The notes beneath the pieces are model-generated. The model did no database searches and was not told where the DNA came from. It saw only the letters and a program-made list of their open reading frames with translations. From Candidatus Nanosynbacter sp. TM7-074 (lineage in GTDB: Bacteria > Patescibacteriota > Saccharimonadia > Saccharimonadales > Saccharimonadaceae): a stretch of 64,000 nt of DNA. Of the stretch, positions 35,384-44,236 are shown piece after piece (positions within the stretch are counted from its first letter, which is position 1; every line of letters starts with the position of its first letter). The position numbers were made by a program, and so were the translations under genes. The stretch covers positions 434,001 through 498,000 of the forward strand of contig NZ_CP158487.1 of NCBI RefSeq assembly GCF_041006295.1. The letters run 5' to 3'.

Positions 35384-37267
35384 TTATTCTGAAATTGCGT
35401 CTATAATTTTACGAATTTCCTCTGCTTTGTCGTCATCGCTGTTTAGAAAATTATCCATATCATTTTCACAAAAATCAATTACATGTGCAATGCCTTTTGG
35501 CTTTCCAGTGTACTGTTCAATAGCTCCTTTCTTCAAATAAAATTCACCAAATGGATATCTTGATTCTATTTTCTCATCTACATCAAGATGCTCTTCTCTA
35601 TACTTACTATTCTCTTCATCTGTTTTTAATGATTTCTGATTTTTATAATGATAAAGATCTTTCCCTGTGGCGTCTAAATCCTTGATAAAATAAACCTTTA
35701 GCCCAAAAGATTCAAAAAAATCTTTGAACGAAAGAGAATTTAATGATGATATATTATCTTTACCGTTTACTCCATATATAGTGATATTTTGACTGAACTC
35801 TGGCTGTAATCTTTTTACGACATCTCTAAAGAAATATTCATCATCTTGACCCTCAACCAATAGTACCTTGTTTAAGAATAGTACCCGCGCCGCCTGCGTA
35901 TTATTTAATATTTTTATAAGCCCCTTTTGGTCTTCTGTTATTTCAGGCGCATACGCTACAGAGTTACGCTCTTCATTTAGCGAGAATCGTTTGACATGTC
36001 CTATTGTCTTGTTGCTTATAAATCCTTCCGAATGAGTTACCAGAATGCATTGAATCCCTTGTTTGTCTGCTAATTCTTCAAGTATTTTCAGATATTCAGA
36101 TTGGAATTGGTAGTGTAGGTGGATCTCTGGCTCATCGATAATAATCAAGCCGCCCTTTAACTCGCCTTGACCGTAAGCTTCAAATATTAAATGTAGGATC
36201 GATTTTTGTCCAGCGCTAAGATTGTTTATGTCGCCCAACTCTCTGTTATTCTTCGTGTCTTGAAACCTAAATTCGTACGACCATATTCGTATGTTTGCCG
36301 GTTTTATAGAAAGCTTTAGATTTAATAATTTTAGCTTTTCATTTATATTTGTAATCAGCGGCAAGCTGTTCACAGCGACAGTGGCGTCTTTTATATTTTT
36401 ACCTTCCTGCATCAATCTAAAATGTTTTTCACCAAGTCTTAATTTTACAAAATTAAATATAGCAGGCTCGCCTGAGGGTTGTTCGTTGATGCTAGAAGAG
36501 GTAAGGCTATTTTTTGCATTCTGCAGTGTATTGCCTAAAGAATCGTAGCCAGTATATAAAGGAGCCCGAGGGTCAAAGTTACTGTAATTGCGGAAAGCTG
36601 ATAGTATGGAAAAAGTATTTCCAAGAGGCGCTATTATATTATCGGTATTTTCTTGGTTGTGTATATCTATAGCTTCATTAATTGCATAATAATATTCCAA
36701 GTAAAACTGTATATATTTTGGCACCGAATCAGCGTAGATAACATTATATGTAGCGTCTGCTTCGTATTTAGTGTGTTGAAATATAATAGTTATATCAACA
36801 TCCATGTCACCATTTAAGATAGAAAACTTGGGCATACCTATACTTGAATACGCATCAAGAATCTTTTTTATATAACTATAGTTTTCTACAATATGCTTGA
36901 TGTTACTTTTATCAATATTATCAAGCGTAATTGACAACTTTATGGTTTGCTGTTCTGATCCTGAATTCCAATTAGGTTGAAGCCTAAGATGCAATGTTCT
37001 GTTAGAATAATTATTATCAACTTCAATTGTAGCTTGTTTACTATACATAGTATATGGAGGATTATCATTATATTTGTTAGTTATGCGCTTAAATAAAGTC
37101 CTCGTAAATACAAGATTCATGGCTTCTAAAACCGTTGACTTGCCAGATCCATTTTCGCCAATAATAATGTTAAGATCTGGATCAAATTCAATCTTAAAAG
37201 CATTGTTTATGTCCTCCTCATGTTTGAAGCTAAGGATATTTGATAATTGTAAATAATTAACTCTCAT
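35384..37267 (-). CDS. OLD-family ATPase/Toprim nuclease
   Basis: Protein of 627 aa. SMC/RecF-like ATPase with Walker A GENGSGKST (37-45), signature LSAGQKSIL, Walker B LIIIDEPEIHLH and H-loop VTHSEG. A C-terminal Toprim domain follows (LLVEGQDDEYFFRDV, then DLDATGKD). This is the layout of OLD/Gabija-A-type nucleases, known from phage defence. No UvrD-like helicase partner (GajB) lies next to it, so class 1 (stand-alone) is likely. The gene is clearly AT-richer than its neighbours, suggesting transfer. Confidence 0.85.
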   Translation of the reverse strand: MRVNYLQLSNILSFKHEEDINNAFKIEFDPDLNIIIGENGSGKSTVLEAMNLVFTRTLFKRITNKYNDNPPYTMYSKQATIEVDNNYSNRTLHLRLQPNWNSGSEQQTIKLSITLDNIDKSNIKHIVENYSYIKKILDAYSSIGMPKFSILNGDMDVDITIIFQHTKYEADATYNVIYADSVPKYIQFYLEYYYAINEAIDIHNQENTDNIIAPLGNTFSILSAFRNYSNFDPRAPLYTGYDSLGNTLQNAKNSLTSSSINEQPSGEPAIFNFVKLRLGEKHFRLMQEGKNIKDATVAVNSLPLITNINEKLKLLNLKLSIKPANIRIWSYEFRFQDTKNNRELGDINNLSAGQKSILHLIFEAYGQGELKGGLIIIDEPEIHLHYQFQSEYLKILEELADKQGIQCILVTHSEGFISNKTIGHVKRFSLNEERNSVAYAPEITEDQKGLIKILNNTQAARVLFLNKVLLVEGQDDEYFFRDVVKRLQPEFSQNITIYGVNGKDNISSLNSLSFKDFFESFGLKVYFIKDLDATGKDLYHYKNQKSLKTDEENSKYREEHLDVDEKIESRYPFGEFYLKKGAIEQYTGKPKGIAHVIDFCENDMDNFLNSDDDKAEEIRKIIDAISE

Positions 37268-37277
37268 TATGCTAATT

Positions 37278-37283
37278 ATTATA
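37278..37283 (-). promoter_or_regulatory. -10 box for the OLD-family gene
   Basis: TATAAT, 10 nt before ATG 37267. Confidence 0.55.
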
Positions 37284-37316
37284 CACTTACTAACTTGACT
37301 TAGGGTCCGGAACTAT

Positions 37317-37342
37317 AAAAATATAGCTCTTTCGAGCTATAT
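37317..37342 (-). terminator. Terminator of the ABC exporter operon
   Basis: 9-bp stem atatagctc/gagctatat (37321-37329 with 37334-37342) followed on the minus strand by TTTT. Confidence 0.75.
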
Positions 37343-37371
37343 TAAAAACGTGTATTTTTTGGAAGCTATTT

Positions 37372-38001
37372 TTACGCTTTCAGCTTCTTATCCTTCAGCT
37401 TCAACACCACATCCGCCTGCTTGGCCAGCTGTTTACTGTGGGTGACGACGATGACGCACTTGTCGTTTTCGTGGGCGGCCCGGCGCAGGATGTCGATGAT
37501 GTCGGCAGCGGTGGTTTCGTCCAGATTACCGGTCGGCTCGTCTGCCAAGATGATCGGTGCAGAGGATACTAGCGCTCGACCGATCGCTACGCGCTGTTGC
37601 TGTCCTCCAGAAAGTTTCATGACATTACGGTGAATGTGATCGTCATCCAGGCCCATAGCATGTAGCGTTTCGTTGGTGGCCTTGGGATTAACTAATTTCA
37701 AGTTTTCCAGCGGCGTCAGATAATCGATCAGGTTATAATTCTGAAACACCAGCGAGATATTGTGTTTGCGATGATGCGAGTAACCTTGCTCAGCGATGTC
37801 TTCATCGTCGAACAAAATCTGCCCGCCAGTTGGCGTGTCCAGTCCCGCTAGTAGCCCGAGCAGGGTCGATTTACCAGCGCCAGAACTACCGACGATGGCG
37901 TAGAACTTGCCTTTTTCAAATTGATAATTAATGCCGTTGAGCACGTTGCTGGTGCCGTCGGCGTATGAGTAAATGATATCGCGTAAAGTAAGTAATGACA
38001 T
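37372..38001 (-). CDS. ABC transporter ATPase, MacB/LolD type
   Basis: Protein of 209 aa. Walker A VGSSGAGKSTLLG, Q-loop VFQNYNLID, signature LSGGQQQRVAIGRAL, Walker B ILADEPTGNLD, H-loop VVTHSK. It powers the two FtsX-like permeases encoded just upstream (8-nt gap). Such mechanotransmitter systems move or release peptides and lipoproteins rather than import solutes. Confidence 0.93.
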   Translation of the reverse strand: MSLLTLRDIIYSYADGTSNVLNGINYQFEKGKFYAIVGSSGAGKSTLLGLLAGLDTPTGGQILFDDEDIAEQGYSHHRKHNISLVFQNYNLIDYLTPLENLKLVNPKATNETLHAMGLDDDHIHRNVMKLSGGQQQRVAIGRALVSSAPIILADEPTGNLDETTAADIIDILRRAAHENDKCVIVVTHSKQLAKQADVVLKLKDKKLKA

Positions 38002-38009
38002 GATAACTC

Positions 38010-39251
38010 CTAACTTATTTTTGCTAAAATTTGCTTTGGTGATTGGCGCATGATTGGTGCGGTGGCAGCGATGGCTGACAGCAGAACGACTACGTAGCCG
38101 AAGGTGAAAGCCTGTAGATAAGTTGCTATTGGCGCGGCTTGCACTACGGCCTTTTCTACGCGCTGGTTTTGGTCGGTTTGCGCTGTGAGGGCGGTAGAAA
38201 TCTGCGACGAGGCGACCGAACCGATACCGAGCGCAAACACCGAGCTGACTGCGGCGATGATTGCGAGTTCCGCCAAGAACTGCCCGATGATCTGCCGCTT
38301 TGACGTGCCGATGGATAGCAAGATGCCAATTTCATGCAAGCGGCCGCGTACCCAGAACACCAGCACCAGTGACAGTACCGCCAGTCCTGCCGCGGCTGCA
38401 CCGATGGTAGCAATCGTCAAAATGTTTTGAATGCCAGCGATGTTTTGGAGAACCCCAGCAAAGACCGCCCCGTTGTCGGTTAGGCTGAATTTTTGCCAGT
38501 CGACGTTTGGTAGACTTTTGACGCGGTCCGTCAGCGACTTTAGCTGATGCGGATTTTCGGAAAAATATGTCGCCCGTGTCAACTGCTGGCTACCCGTCAA
38601 CTGCTGCGCCGCAGCCAGATTGGTGATGAGATGATTCTCCGCCATGTCGGACTGCAAGACCGCTGGCTTTTCGCCTTTGCCGCTGAAGATACCCATGACA
38701 GTCACCGTCATCCGCCGGCCGTCTTTAGTAATGTCCAGCTTGTCGCCTGGCTTGATACCATTTTTCTCGGCGAGAGTTTTATGAATCAATGCCGCATTGT
38801 GATCGTTCGCCGTTATGTGCTTACCCCGCTCCAGTTGGTAGAACCGACCAGTAAATTCGCTCAGCAAATCGCTCTGTGTCGCGCCCGTCACCTTCGCCTC
38901 GCCAGCCACGTTAGAATCCAGCTGCACGCCGCTGCCTGCTGTATCGATCAATTGTTTACCCGGCAGTCCCGCAGTGGTTTCTGCCTGGAAATTGTGCGCT
39001 TTGACCTTGTCCAGGTGCTGCACCCGCTGCGCGATATCCATCGGCACCTCGCCCGACGGCTGCTTGCTGGCGATACTAAAACCGGCGCGGATATTACGCT
39101 CAACCGATTGCTTCAGCTGTGCCATCGTCTGCTGCACCGTCAGCGTGCCGATGAGCAGCGTGAAAATCAGCGTCATAATCAGGGCGATGGTCAGGCTGCG
39201 ACGCCGTTTACGCGTCACAGCCGTCCAGGCTCGTTTGATAATCGTCATCAT
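38010..39251 (-). CDS. FtsX/MacB-like ABC permease 1
   Basis: Protein of 413 aa. One N-terminal helix (about 18-40), a large extracellular domain of about 230 residues (MacB_PCD type) and three C-terminal helices. The last domain contains ILLSIGTSKRQIIGQFLAEL, the coupling segment of this family. Second gene of the exporter operon. Confidence 0.88.
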   Translation of the reverse strand: MMTIIKRAWTAVTRKRRRSLTIALIMTLIFTLLIGTLTVQQTMAQLKQSVERNIRAGFSIASKQPSGEVPMDIAQRVQHLDKVKAHNFQAETTAGLPGKQLIDTAGSGVQLDSNVAGEAKVTGATQSDLLSEFTGRFYQLERGKHITANDHNAALIHKTLAEKNGIKPGDKLDITKDGRRMTVTVMGIFSGKGEKPAVLQSDMAENHLITNLAAAQQLTGSQQLTRATYFSENPHQLKSLTDRVKSLPNVDWQKFSLTDNGAVFAGVLQNIAGIQNILTIATIGAAAAGLAVLSLVLVFWVRGRLHEIGILLSIGTSKRQIIGQFLAELAIIAAVSSVFALGIGSVASSQISTALTAQTDQNQRVEKAVVQAAPIATYLQAFTFGYVVVLLSAIAATAPIMRQSPKQILAKIS

Positions 39252-39257
39252 TCGCCC

Positions 39258-40640
39258 CTAGTCCACTTCGGTTAGTAATTCTTTTGGCGTTGACTGAGTA
39301 ATTGGTCGAGAGGCCAAGAGCACCGCGATGATAATCACCGCTAGTCCAGCGCCCCACACCGCCAATAGATCCGTCGGTTGCACACCAACCGTCACCTTTT
39401 CTAGCGTGCGTGATGACGTCACCGAGTCAGCGTCAGCACCGAGCGACGCACCGTTGAGGGAACTGCCAGCTTGACGCGTGGCATTCTGCGCCGCCTGCGA
39501 CACCACGTGATCGCCCATTTGTTGCGCAATCAGCCCGGCGGTAAAGTACGACGCACCGAAGCTCAGCACTGCGATCATCACTAGCTCAGCGACATATTGC
39601 AGCACAATCTTTGACTGCGGCACGCCCGTCGCCAAGAGTACGCCCGCCTCGCGCTTGCGCTCGTTCATCCACAAGTACAGCACCATGCCGATCACCGCAA
39701 CGCTGACCAGCGCCGTCGCCCACAACATACCGTCGATCAAGCCGTACACGCCGTTCACCGCACCAGTCACGCCAGCCAGTTCCTGGCTATTCTTATTCAA
39801 TTGATACTTTTGCCAATTGACCGGCAGTTTATTTGCCCGCGCCATTACCTCATCCAACTGTTTGGTGCCCTTGGTGAAGAACGTCGCGTCCTGGTAAATC
39901 TCATTTTGCTCGGTATACGCATTCAACTGGCGAGTTGTCGTGAGATCGGTCAAGAACAAATTCTCAAACAACTCCACCTGATAGGTCGCCTGCTTTGGGT
40001 TCTTGCCGTTAAATATACCGACGATTTCCACTTCTACCTCGTCCTTGGATGGATGTTCGTTGTCGGTGTCGTACTGGTTAGCCTTCAGCTTAATTTTGCT
40101 GCCAAGCTTGAGGTTATTAGCCTTGGCAAAATCTTCGTGCACCAAAATCTTGCGTGAATCATTCTCGGTGATGTGCCGGCCAGCGATGAGCTTGAGCGAC
40201 TCGGCCCGGAACTTCTTCTCGGACTCAGATTTATTGACGCCGATGATGGTGGCGGCGTTGCCAAACTGTTTGTCTTTCTCGGCATCATAGCCGCTGCCGC
40301 CACTCGGCAGTGGCACTAGTTTGGTATTGATAAAATCGACCGTGGCGTTCTGGCGCTTGACATAATCCGTCACGCCCTCCAGGTTCTTCACTGCGTCGAT
40401 GTCTTTGTTCGACACCGTCCCCGAGCCGCGGGCCGTTCCCGGATTGGTGCGCGGATTATTGCCCAGCGTGAAGCCGGCCTTGAGTGTTTTGTCGAGCGAC
40501 TGCGCCGCTGCGTCGGTCGAATGCTTGATGGCAAATCCACTCAGCATAATCGTCGACATACACAGCAAAATCGCCAACAAAATCAGCGTTTTGAGTTTTT
40601 TCCTGGTGATATACAACCAGGCACGTTGTACAAATGACAT
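39258..40640 (-). CDS. FtsX/MacB-like ABC permease 2
   Basis: Protein of 460 aa with the same layout as permease 1: N-terminal helix, extracellular domain of about 270 residues with a Gly/Thr-rich insert (RTNPGTARGSGT), three C-terminal helices, and GVLLATGVPQSKIVLQYVAE before the penultimate helix. First gene of the operon, behind a regulated-looking promoter and an AAGGAG SD. Two different permeases suggest a heterodimeric exporter. Confidence 0.88.
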   Translation of the reverse strand: MSFVQRAWLYITRKKLKTLILLAILLCMSTIMLSGFAIKHSTDAAAQSLDKTLKAGFTLGNNPRTNPGTARGSGTVSNKDIDAVKNLEGVTDYVKRQNATVDFINTKLVPLPSGGSGYDAEKDKQFGNAATIIGVNKSESEKKFRAESLKLIAGRHITENDSRKILVHEDFAKANNLKLGSKIKLKANQYDTDNEHPSKDEVEVEIVGIFNGKNPKQATYQVELFENLFLTDLTTTRQLNAYTEQNEIYQDATFFTKGTKQLDEVMARANKLPVNWQKYQLNKNSQELAGVTGAVNGVYGLIDGMLWATALVSVAVIGMVLYLWMNERKREAGVLLATGVPQSKIVLQYVAELVMIAVLSFGASYFTAGLIAQQMGDHVVSQAAQNATRQAGSSLNGASLGADADSVTSSRTLEKVTVGVQPTDLLAVWGAGLAVIIIAVLLASRPITQSTPKELLTEVD

Positions 40641-40665
40641 AGATCTCCTTTCTTGGTTCTATGTC

Positions 40666-40671
40666 AGTGTA
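40666..40671 (-). promoter_or_regulatory. Extended -10 box of the ABC exporter operon
   Basis: TGC-TACACT on the minus strand. The -35 region is poor and is occupied by a direct repeat (40681-40697), as in promoters that need an activator. Confidence 0.65.
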
Positions 40672-40680
40672 GCAGGCGAG

Positions 40681-40697
40681 TGTGAAGGGAATGTGAA
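40681..40697 (-). promoter_or_regulatory. OmpR-type direct repeat at the exporter promoter
   Basis: Minus strand TTCACA-N5-TTCACA, an 11-bp period on one DNA face, overlapping the -35 position of the exporter promoter. OmpR/PhoB-family regulators typically bind such tandem sites. The response regulator at 44223 is the obvious candidate. Confidence 0.6.
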
Positions 40698-40766
40698 ATG
40701 GGTAATCTTTAAGGCGTATCAGATATAAAGCACGATCAAAATCATATATTTGAAAAATGATTGATA

Positions 40767-41324
40767 TCAAGAAATTCCCGATGTATCGTAAATGACCTGC
40801 TCGACAGCTAAACTACCTACATATCCACTAAAGTCCATATACTGATGATACCGCAATTCAAAAAAATCCCGATTTTCCACGTTTCTCTTAGTACGGACAT
40901 TATAACGCGCTAATAAAACACTCCTTCTAGCGGTTACTTCCAAAAACATATCAATTGCCGGAAGCCCTTCAGCAGCTAGCCACTCGGACATCATAGTATA
41001 CTCGTTCGCTTTTCTTGGATAGCCATCAACCAATACCCTCTTGCCGTCGCCAAGCTTTTCTTTGATATCTGGAGCAATGAATTGAAGTCCTAATTCTGGG
41101 GGTAGAGGCTTTGCCTGGTCGACAAGACGATCAATCTGCTGCTTTAGTGGATTGTCGTCATTACAATACCGCACAATTTGCCCAAGTGATATATATTCAA
41201 ACCCCGAAAGCTCGTGTGCAAGCGTTGTTTTGCCAGCACACTGTGGACCATACAAGACTATGTTTTGCGCGCTGCTAGCATCTAGCTCATTTTTTATTGC
41301 TGAGATTTCTGATACTCGTATCAT
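40767..41324 (-). CDS. Adenylate-kinase-like P-loop kinase
   Basis: Protein of 185 aa. P-loop LYGPQCAGKTTLAHEL near residue 24 and the NMP-kinase-like VLVDGYPRKANEYTM. It resembles the adenylate kinase/nucleoside-monophosphate kinase fold, but the lid and substrate motifs are divergent, so the substrate is unknown. The start is ATG 41324; the longer open frame begins with TTG and lacks signals. It overlaps the CYTH gene by 38 nt. Last gene of a three-gene AT-rich cluster. Confidence 0.75.
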   Translation of the reverse strand: MIRVSEISAIKNELDASSAQNIVLYGPQCAGKTTLAHELSGFEYISLGQIVRYCNDDNPLKQQIDRLVDQAKPLPPELGLQFIAPDIKEKLGDGKRVLVDGYPRKANEYTMMSEWLAAEGLPAIDMFLEVTARRSVLLARYNVRTKRNVENRDFFELRYHQYMDFSGYVGSLAVEQVIYDTSGIS

Positions 41325-41859
41325 AAGGGATCGTCCATAATCTACCGTCAATATTCAGACTTTTCAGGAAATCTTGCATTTGCTGCTGGATATATTTGAC
41401 GTTAGTACTGTCCTCAGCTAAGATTTCCAATTCGATGAACAAACCTAGCCCAGCAACTTCATCGATACAAATTGTATAATCGTTAGTTTTTGACTCAGTG
41501 CGGAGTTTGTCGACAGTGACAATTTCCTGCCAGCCCAACGCGGTGAGCATTTGACGTGCCATATTACCGTCGCCAACCGTGAATTCGTATTCTTCAGAGA
41601 CCAGTTTCACCTGCCCTTCGACCTTGAGTGTCATTAAGCTGCGGCGCAATTCACCAGTTTCCGGGTCGAGGATGTCGCGCACCCGCATGATTTTTGAGCC
41701 AGGAACGATCGGCGCGTCAACCTGCTCAGGTGATAGAAAAACCGTATCGATTTGATGTTTGATTGAGATAGGCACGACAAACTGACTTTCTAGGACCGCG
41801 ATGAGCTTGTCACGGGTCATATTGTCAGATAATTTGAATTTGGCTTCGATTTCAATCAT
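41287..41859 (-). CDS. CYTH-domain protein (CyaB/ThTPase superfamily)
   Basis: Protein of 190 aa. It begins with the CYTH hallmark IEIEAKF and has the expected alternating charged strands (IMRVRD, LMTLKVEG, DYTICIDEVAGLGLFIELEI). The family binds triphosphates inside a beta tunnel: class IV adenylate cyclases, thiamine triphosphatases and polyphosphatases. Reaction here unknown. SD GGAG precedes the ATG; 3 nt separate it from the GTP cyclohydrolase II gene. Confidence 0.82.
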   Translation of the reverse strand: MIEIEAKFKLSDNMTRDKLIAVLESQFVVPISIKHQIDTVFLSPEQVDAPIVPGSKIMRVRDILDPETGELRRSLMTLKVEGQVKLVSEEYEFTVGDGNMARQMLTALGWQEIVTVDKLRTESKTNDYTICIDEVAGLGLFIELEILAEDSTNVKYIQQQMQDFLKSLNIDGRLWTIPYDTSIRNLSNKK

Positions 41860-41862
41860 AGA

Positions 41863-42714
41863 TTACTCCTCTGCTGTAAATTCCATTGTAAAGTTATGTC
41901 CGCTTTTCTTCATTTTTGTCTGTAGGTAATTCTTATTGTGGTCATTAACCGTTGAAGGTAGCTTAACTGTTTTTCGAACCTTCACTCCGCTCATTTCTGC
42001 GGCCACCACTTTTTCTGGATTATTTGTTATTAGGTCTATTGCATCAATATTATAGTGCCTAAACACATCTCGTAGATAATCATAATTGCGTAAATCGTTT
42101 GGAAAATGGTTAATATATTGGGCGTCAAATGTATCAAAACCGTCGATTTGTTGCGAGTTATATATCTTAATCTTCTGTAGAATACCGATACCACGACCCT
42201 CTTCTTCTGGATATATTAATATGCCACCCCTTTCATTAATTAAGCGAAGTGCATTTTCGAGCTCTTCTCGACAATCGCAACGCTTGGATGTAAAAATATC
42301 ACCGGTGTAGCACATTGAATGTGTTCGCACAGTAGCAATCTCCGGTAGCTCTTTAGTCCTTAATCCTAATATACGCTTACCGTCCGTTCGTCTTGAAAAA
42401 CCAAATAGTATAAAATTACCAAAGTCTGTTGGTAATGGCGTCTCATCATAAAAATCGTAGTAGCGCGTCCAGACAGTCTGATCTTTAGATAATTGCGCAA
42501 GCAGCATGTGTATATATCTTTCATTTGAGGAGAGCTCATTAACTGGAAAGAAGAACGATCGTTTACTCAATGGTATATCACTAATACACATACCTGGTTC
42601 TGCTATAACCGTATCCGCTTCATCAATAGAGCTAACTATTTTATATAATGGCTCTTTGAGAACTTCTCTCAAATTAGCTACTTCTTTCCTATTTGATAGA
42701 ATACATATATTCAC
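41863..42714 (-). CDS. GTP cyclohydrolase II domain protein
   Basis: Protein of 283 aa. Residues 1-90 are unlike RibA and unrecognised. From about 95 to the end it is GTP cyclohydrolase II: zinc ligands C135, C146 and C148 with the RibA spacing, the catalytic EEGRGIG (Q of the usual QEGRGIG changed to E), GFDTFDAQY and TNNPEKV. The enzyme opens the GTP imidazole ring and releases formate and pyrophosphate. No riboflavin genes are seen in the window, so the product may feed another use. Confidence 0.85.
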   Translation of the reverse strand: MNICILSNRKEVANLREVLKEPLYKIVSSIDEADTVIAEPGMCISDIPLSKRSFFFPVNELSSNERYIHMLLAQLSKDQTVWTRYYDFYDETPLPTDFGNFILFGFSRRTDGKRILGLRTKELPEIATVRTHSMCYTGDIFTSKRCDCREELENALRLINERGGILIYPEEEGRGIGILQKIKIYNSQQIDGFDTFDAQYINHFPNDLRNYDYLRDVFRHYNIDAIDLITNNPEKVVAAEMSGVKVRKTVKLPSTVNDHNKNYLQTKMKKSGHNFTMEFTAEE

Positions 42715-42737
42715 ACAAATCCCCTATATCTAATAAA

Positions 42738-42759
42738 CGTTAACTGTATACGATCAACG
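42738..42759. promoter_or_regulatory. Imperfect palindrome upstream of the GTP cyclohydrolase II gene
   Basis: A 22-bp imperfect inverted repeat centred on gtatac, within the region between the gene start and a tandem ctattat/TATAAT promoter-like stretch (42767-42782). Possible operator. Confidence 0.3.
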
Positions 42760-42850
42760 ATACAATTATAATAGATAATAGATGTGTTGCAGATTTTTAT
42801 TCTTACGATAAAATCCGGTTGCTTTACGTCTACGTCTTGGGTGAGTAAAA

Positions 42851-44236
42851 CTAACCAAGCCTCACCACAAACCGCATACCCTGCCCGTGCGGACTGAAGT
42901 CATAGTCCAGGCCCTTGGCATCGAGCAGTATTTTCACAGTGTAGAGGCCGATGCCGCTACTATCAGCGCGTTGCTTCTTATCGCCGCCGCTCCGATAAAA
43001 CGGATCGAAGATGTGCTGAAGTTGTTGCTTGGTGAGTGGTTTGCAAGCATTTTCGATAACCAGCTCATTCTGGTTGCAAGTAATTTTTATTACGCTCCCT
43101 ACGTCGCCGTGGCGCACCGCGTTTGACACTAGATTCGAGATGACGTGGCGCATCATGTCGCGGTTGGCACGAATGGTCGTCGGCTCTGCATTAACCTCGA
43201 AAGTCATGCCGCGCATTTTTGCCAGCAACACATAATCATCAACCACTTCAGCAAGTAGCTTATCAATCCTCAGTCGCTTTTCTTGGCGCAGAGCCTGCTC
43301 GGCGACACTGCCAGAGCGCAAGACATCATTCACCATCGCCGCCAAGCGGTCAACCTGCGCCACCGATTCCGCCAGGTATTGATCACGATTTTTATACTCA
43401 CTGATATTTAGTTGCATGTTTTCGAGCATGATCCTGAGGGCCGCCAATGGCGTTTTCAACTCATGCGAGGCCGCGCGAAGGAAGGCGATTTTCTCTTTCT
43501 CAAGCTGGGTGATTCGCTTATTCTCATGCTCCAGCGAGCGAATCGTTTGCCACAGACTTTGATAGAGCTCATTAATATTTCGCCCCAGCACACCAATTTC
43601 ATCACTGCTACTTACCGGGTAGCGCGCGTCCTTTTCCAGCCGCTGCATAGTTGTGGTCACCGCCGCCATCCGGCGAATCGGCCGCGTCACAAAACGGCTA
43701 TAGAGGCACGAAAACACGAGCGCCACCAACAGCGAGCCGAGCATGGTATATGGCAATACGTGTAAGGTAGCGAGTTTAGCCTGAGTGACGGGTGCTACGT
43801 CGGCCAGCAGCTTGACTGTAATCGCTCGCCCCTGCTTATCAGCCACACTGCCCTGCTGCAAAACAACCGAGCGCGGATCGACCGTTTGTCCGTCAGCGAT
43901 TTTCACCACGCTGGTGTCGACCGATTTGCCGCTATCGGTCACGATATTGATCGACTGAAAACCTTGAAAATACTGGTCGCGCCCGTCGATTGTCAGAGTA
44001 ATATTGACGTTGTTCATGGCGGCGAACTTTTGGCTGATCCAACTCATCTCCTCGGTAGATTTACCACGTAGCTTGGTCGTCAGTGCCGTGAGATTGTCCG
44101 CCGCCTCACGCTCTTTTTGTTGCAGATAAAATTGCGGCATCAAGGTGTAGACCAGCGCATGTACCAGGATGATCAACGCTGCAAACAGGCCGATCGACAC
44201 TAAGAATGTTTTGGGAAATAATTTAAGCCGCTTCAT
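42851..44236 (-). CDS. Sensor histidine kinase
   Basis: Protein of 461 aa. Membrane helix 12-33, extracellular sensor region about 35-158, second helix 160-182, HAMP (TRPIRRMAAVTTTMQ), HisKA with phospho-acceptor H258 (RAASHELKTPLAAL) and a HATPase domain (NLVSNAVRHGD, then DSSGIGLYTVK). It signals to the response regulator whose gene it overlaps by 14 nt. The sensor region looks like a Cache/PAS-like fold, ligand unknown. Confidence 0.93.
   Translation of the reverse strand: MKRLKLFPKTFLVSIGLFAALIILVHALVYTLMPQFYLQQKEREAADNLTALTTKLRGKSTEEMSWISQKFAAMNNVNITLTIDGRDQYFQGFQSINIVTDSGKSVDTSVVKIADGQTVDPRSVVLQQGSVADKQGRAITVKLLADVAPVTQAKLATLHVLPYTMLGSLLVALVFSCLYSRFVTRPIRRMAAVTTTMQRLEKDARYPVSSSDEIGVLGRNINELYQSLWQTIRSLEHENKRITQLEKEKIAFLRAASHELKTPLAALRIMLENMQLNISEYKNRDQYLAESVAQVDRLAAMVNDVLRSGSVAEQALRQEKRLRIDKLLAEVVDDYVLLAKMRGMTFEVNAEPTTIRANRDMMRHVISNLVSNAVRHGDVGSVIKITCNQNELVIENACKPLTKQQLQHIFDPFYRSGGDKKQRADSSGIGLYTVKILLDAKGLDYDFSPHGQGMRFVVRLG

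Noticed and set aside
37321..37342. Promoter or operator role for the atatagctc palindrome
   Set aside because: Its position after the exporter operon and the following T run fit a terminator better.
41325..41351. TTG-started extension of the adenylate-kinase-like protein
   Set aside because: No SD and deeper overlap with the CYTH gene; ATG 41324 is sufficient for the fold.
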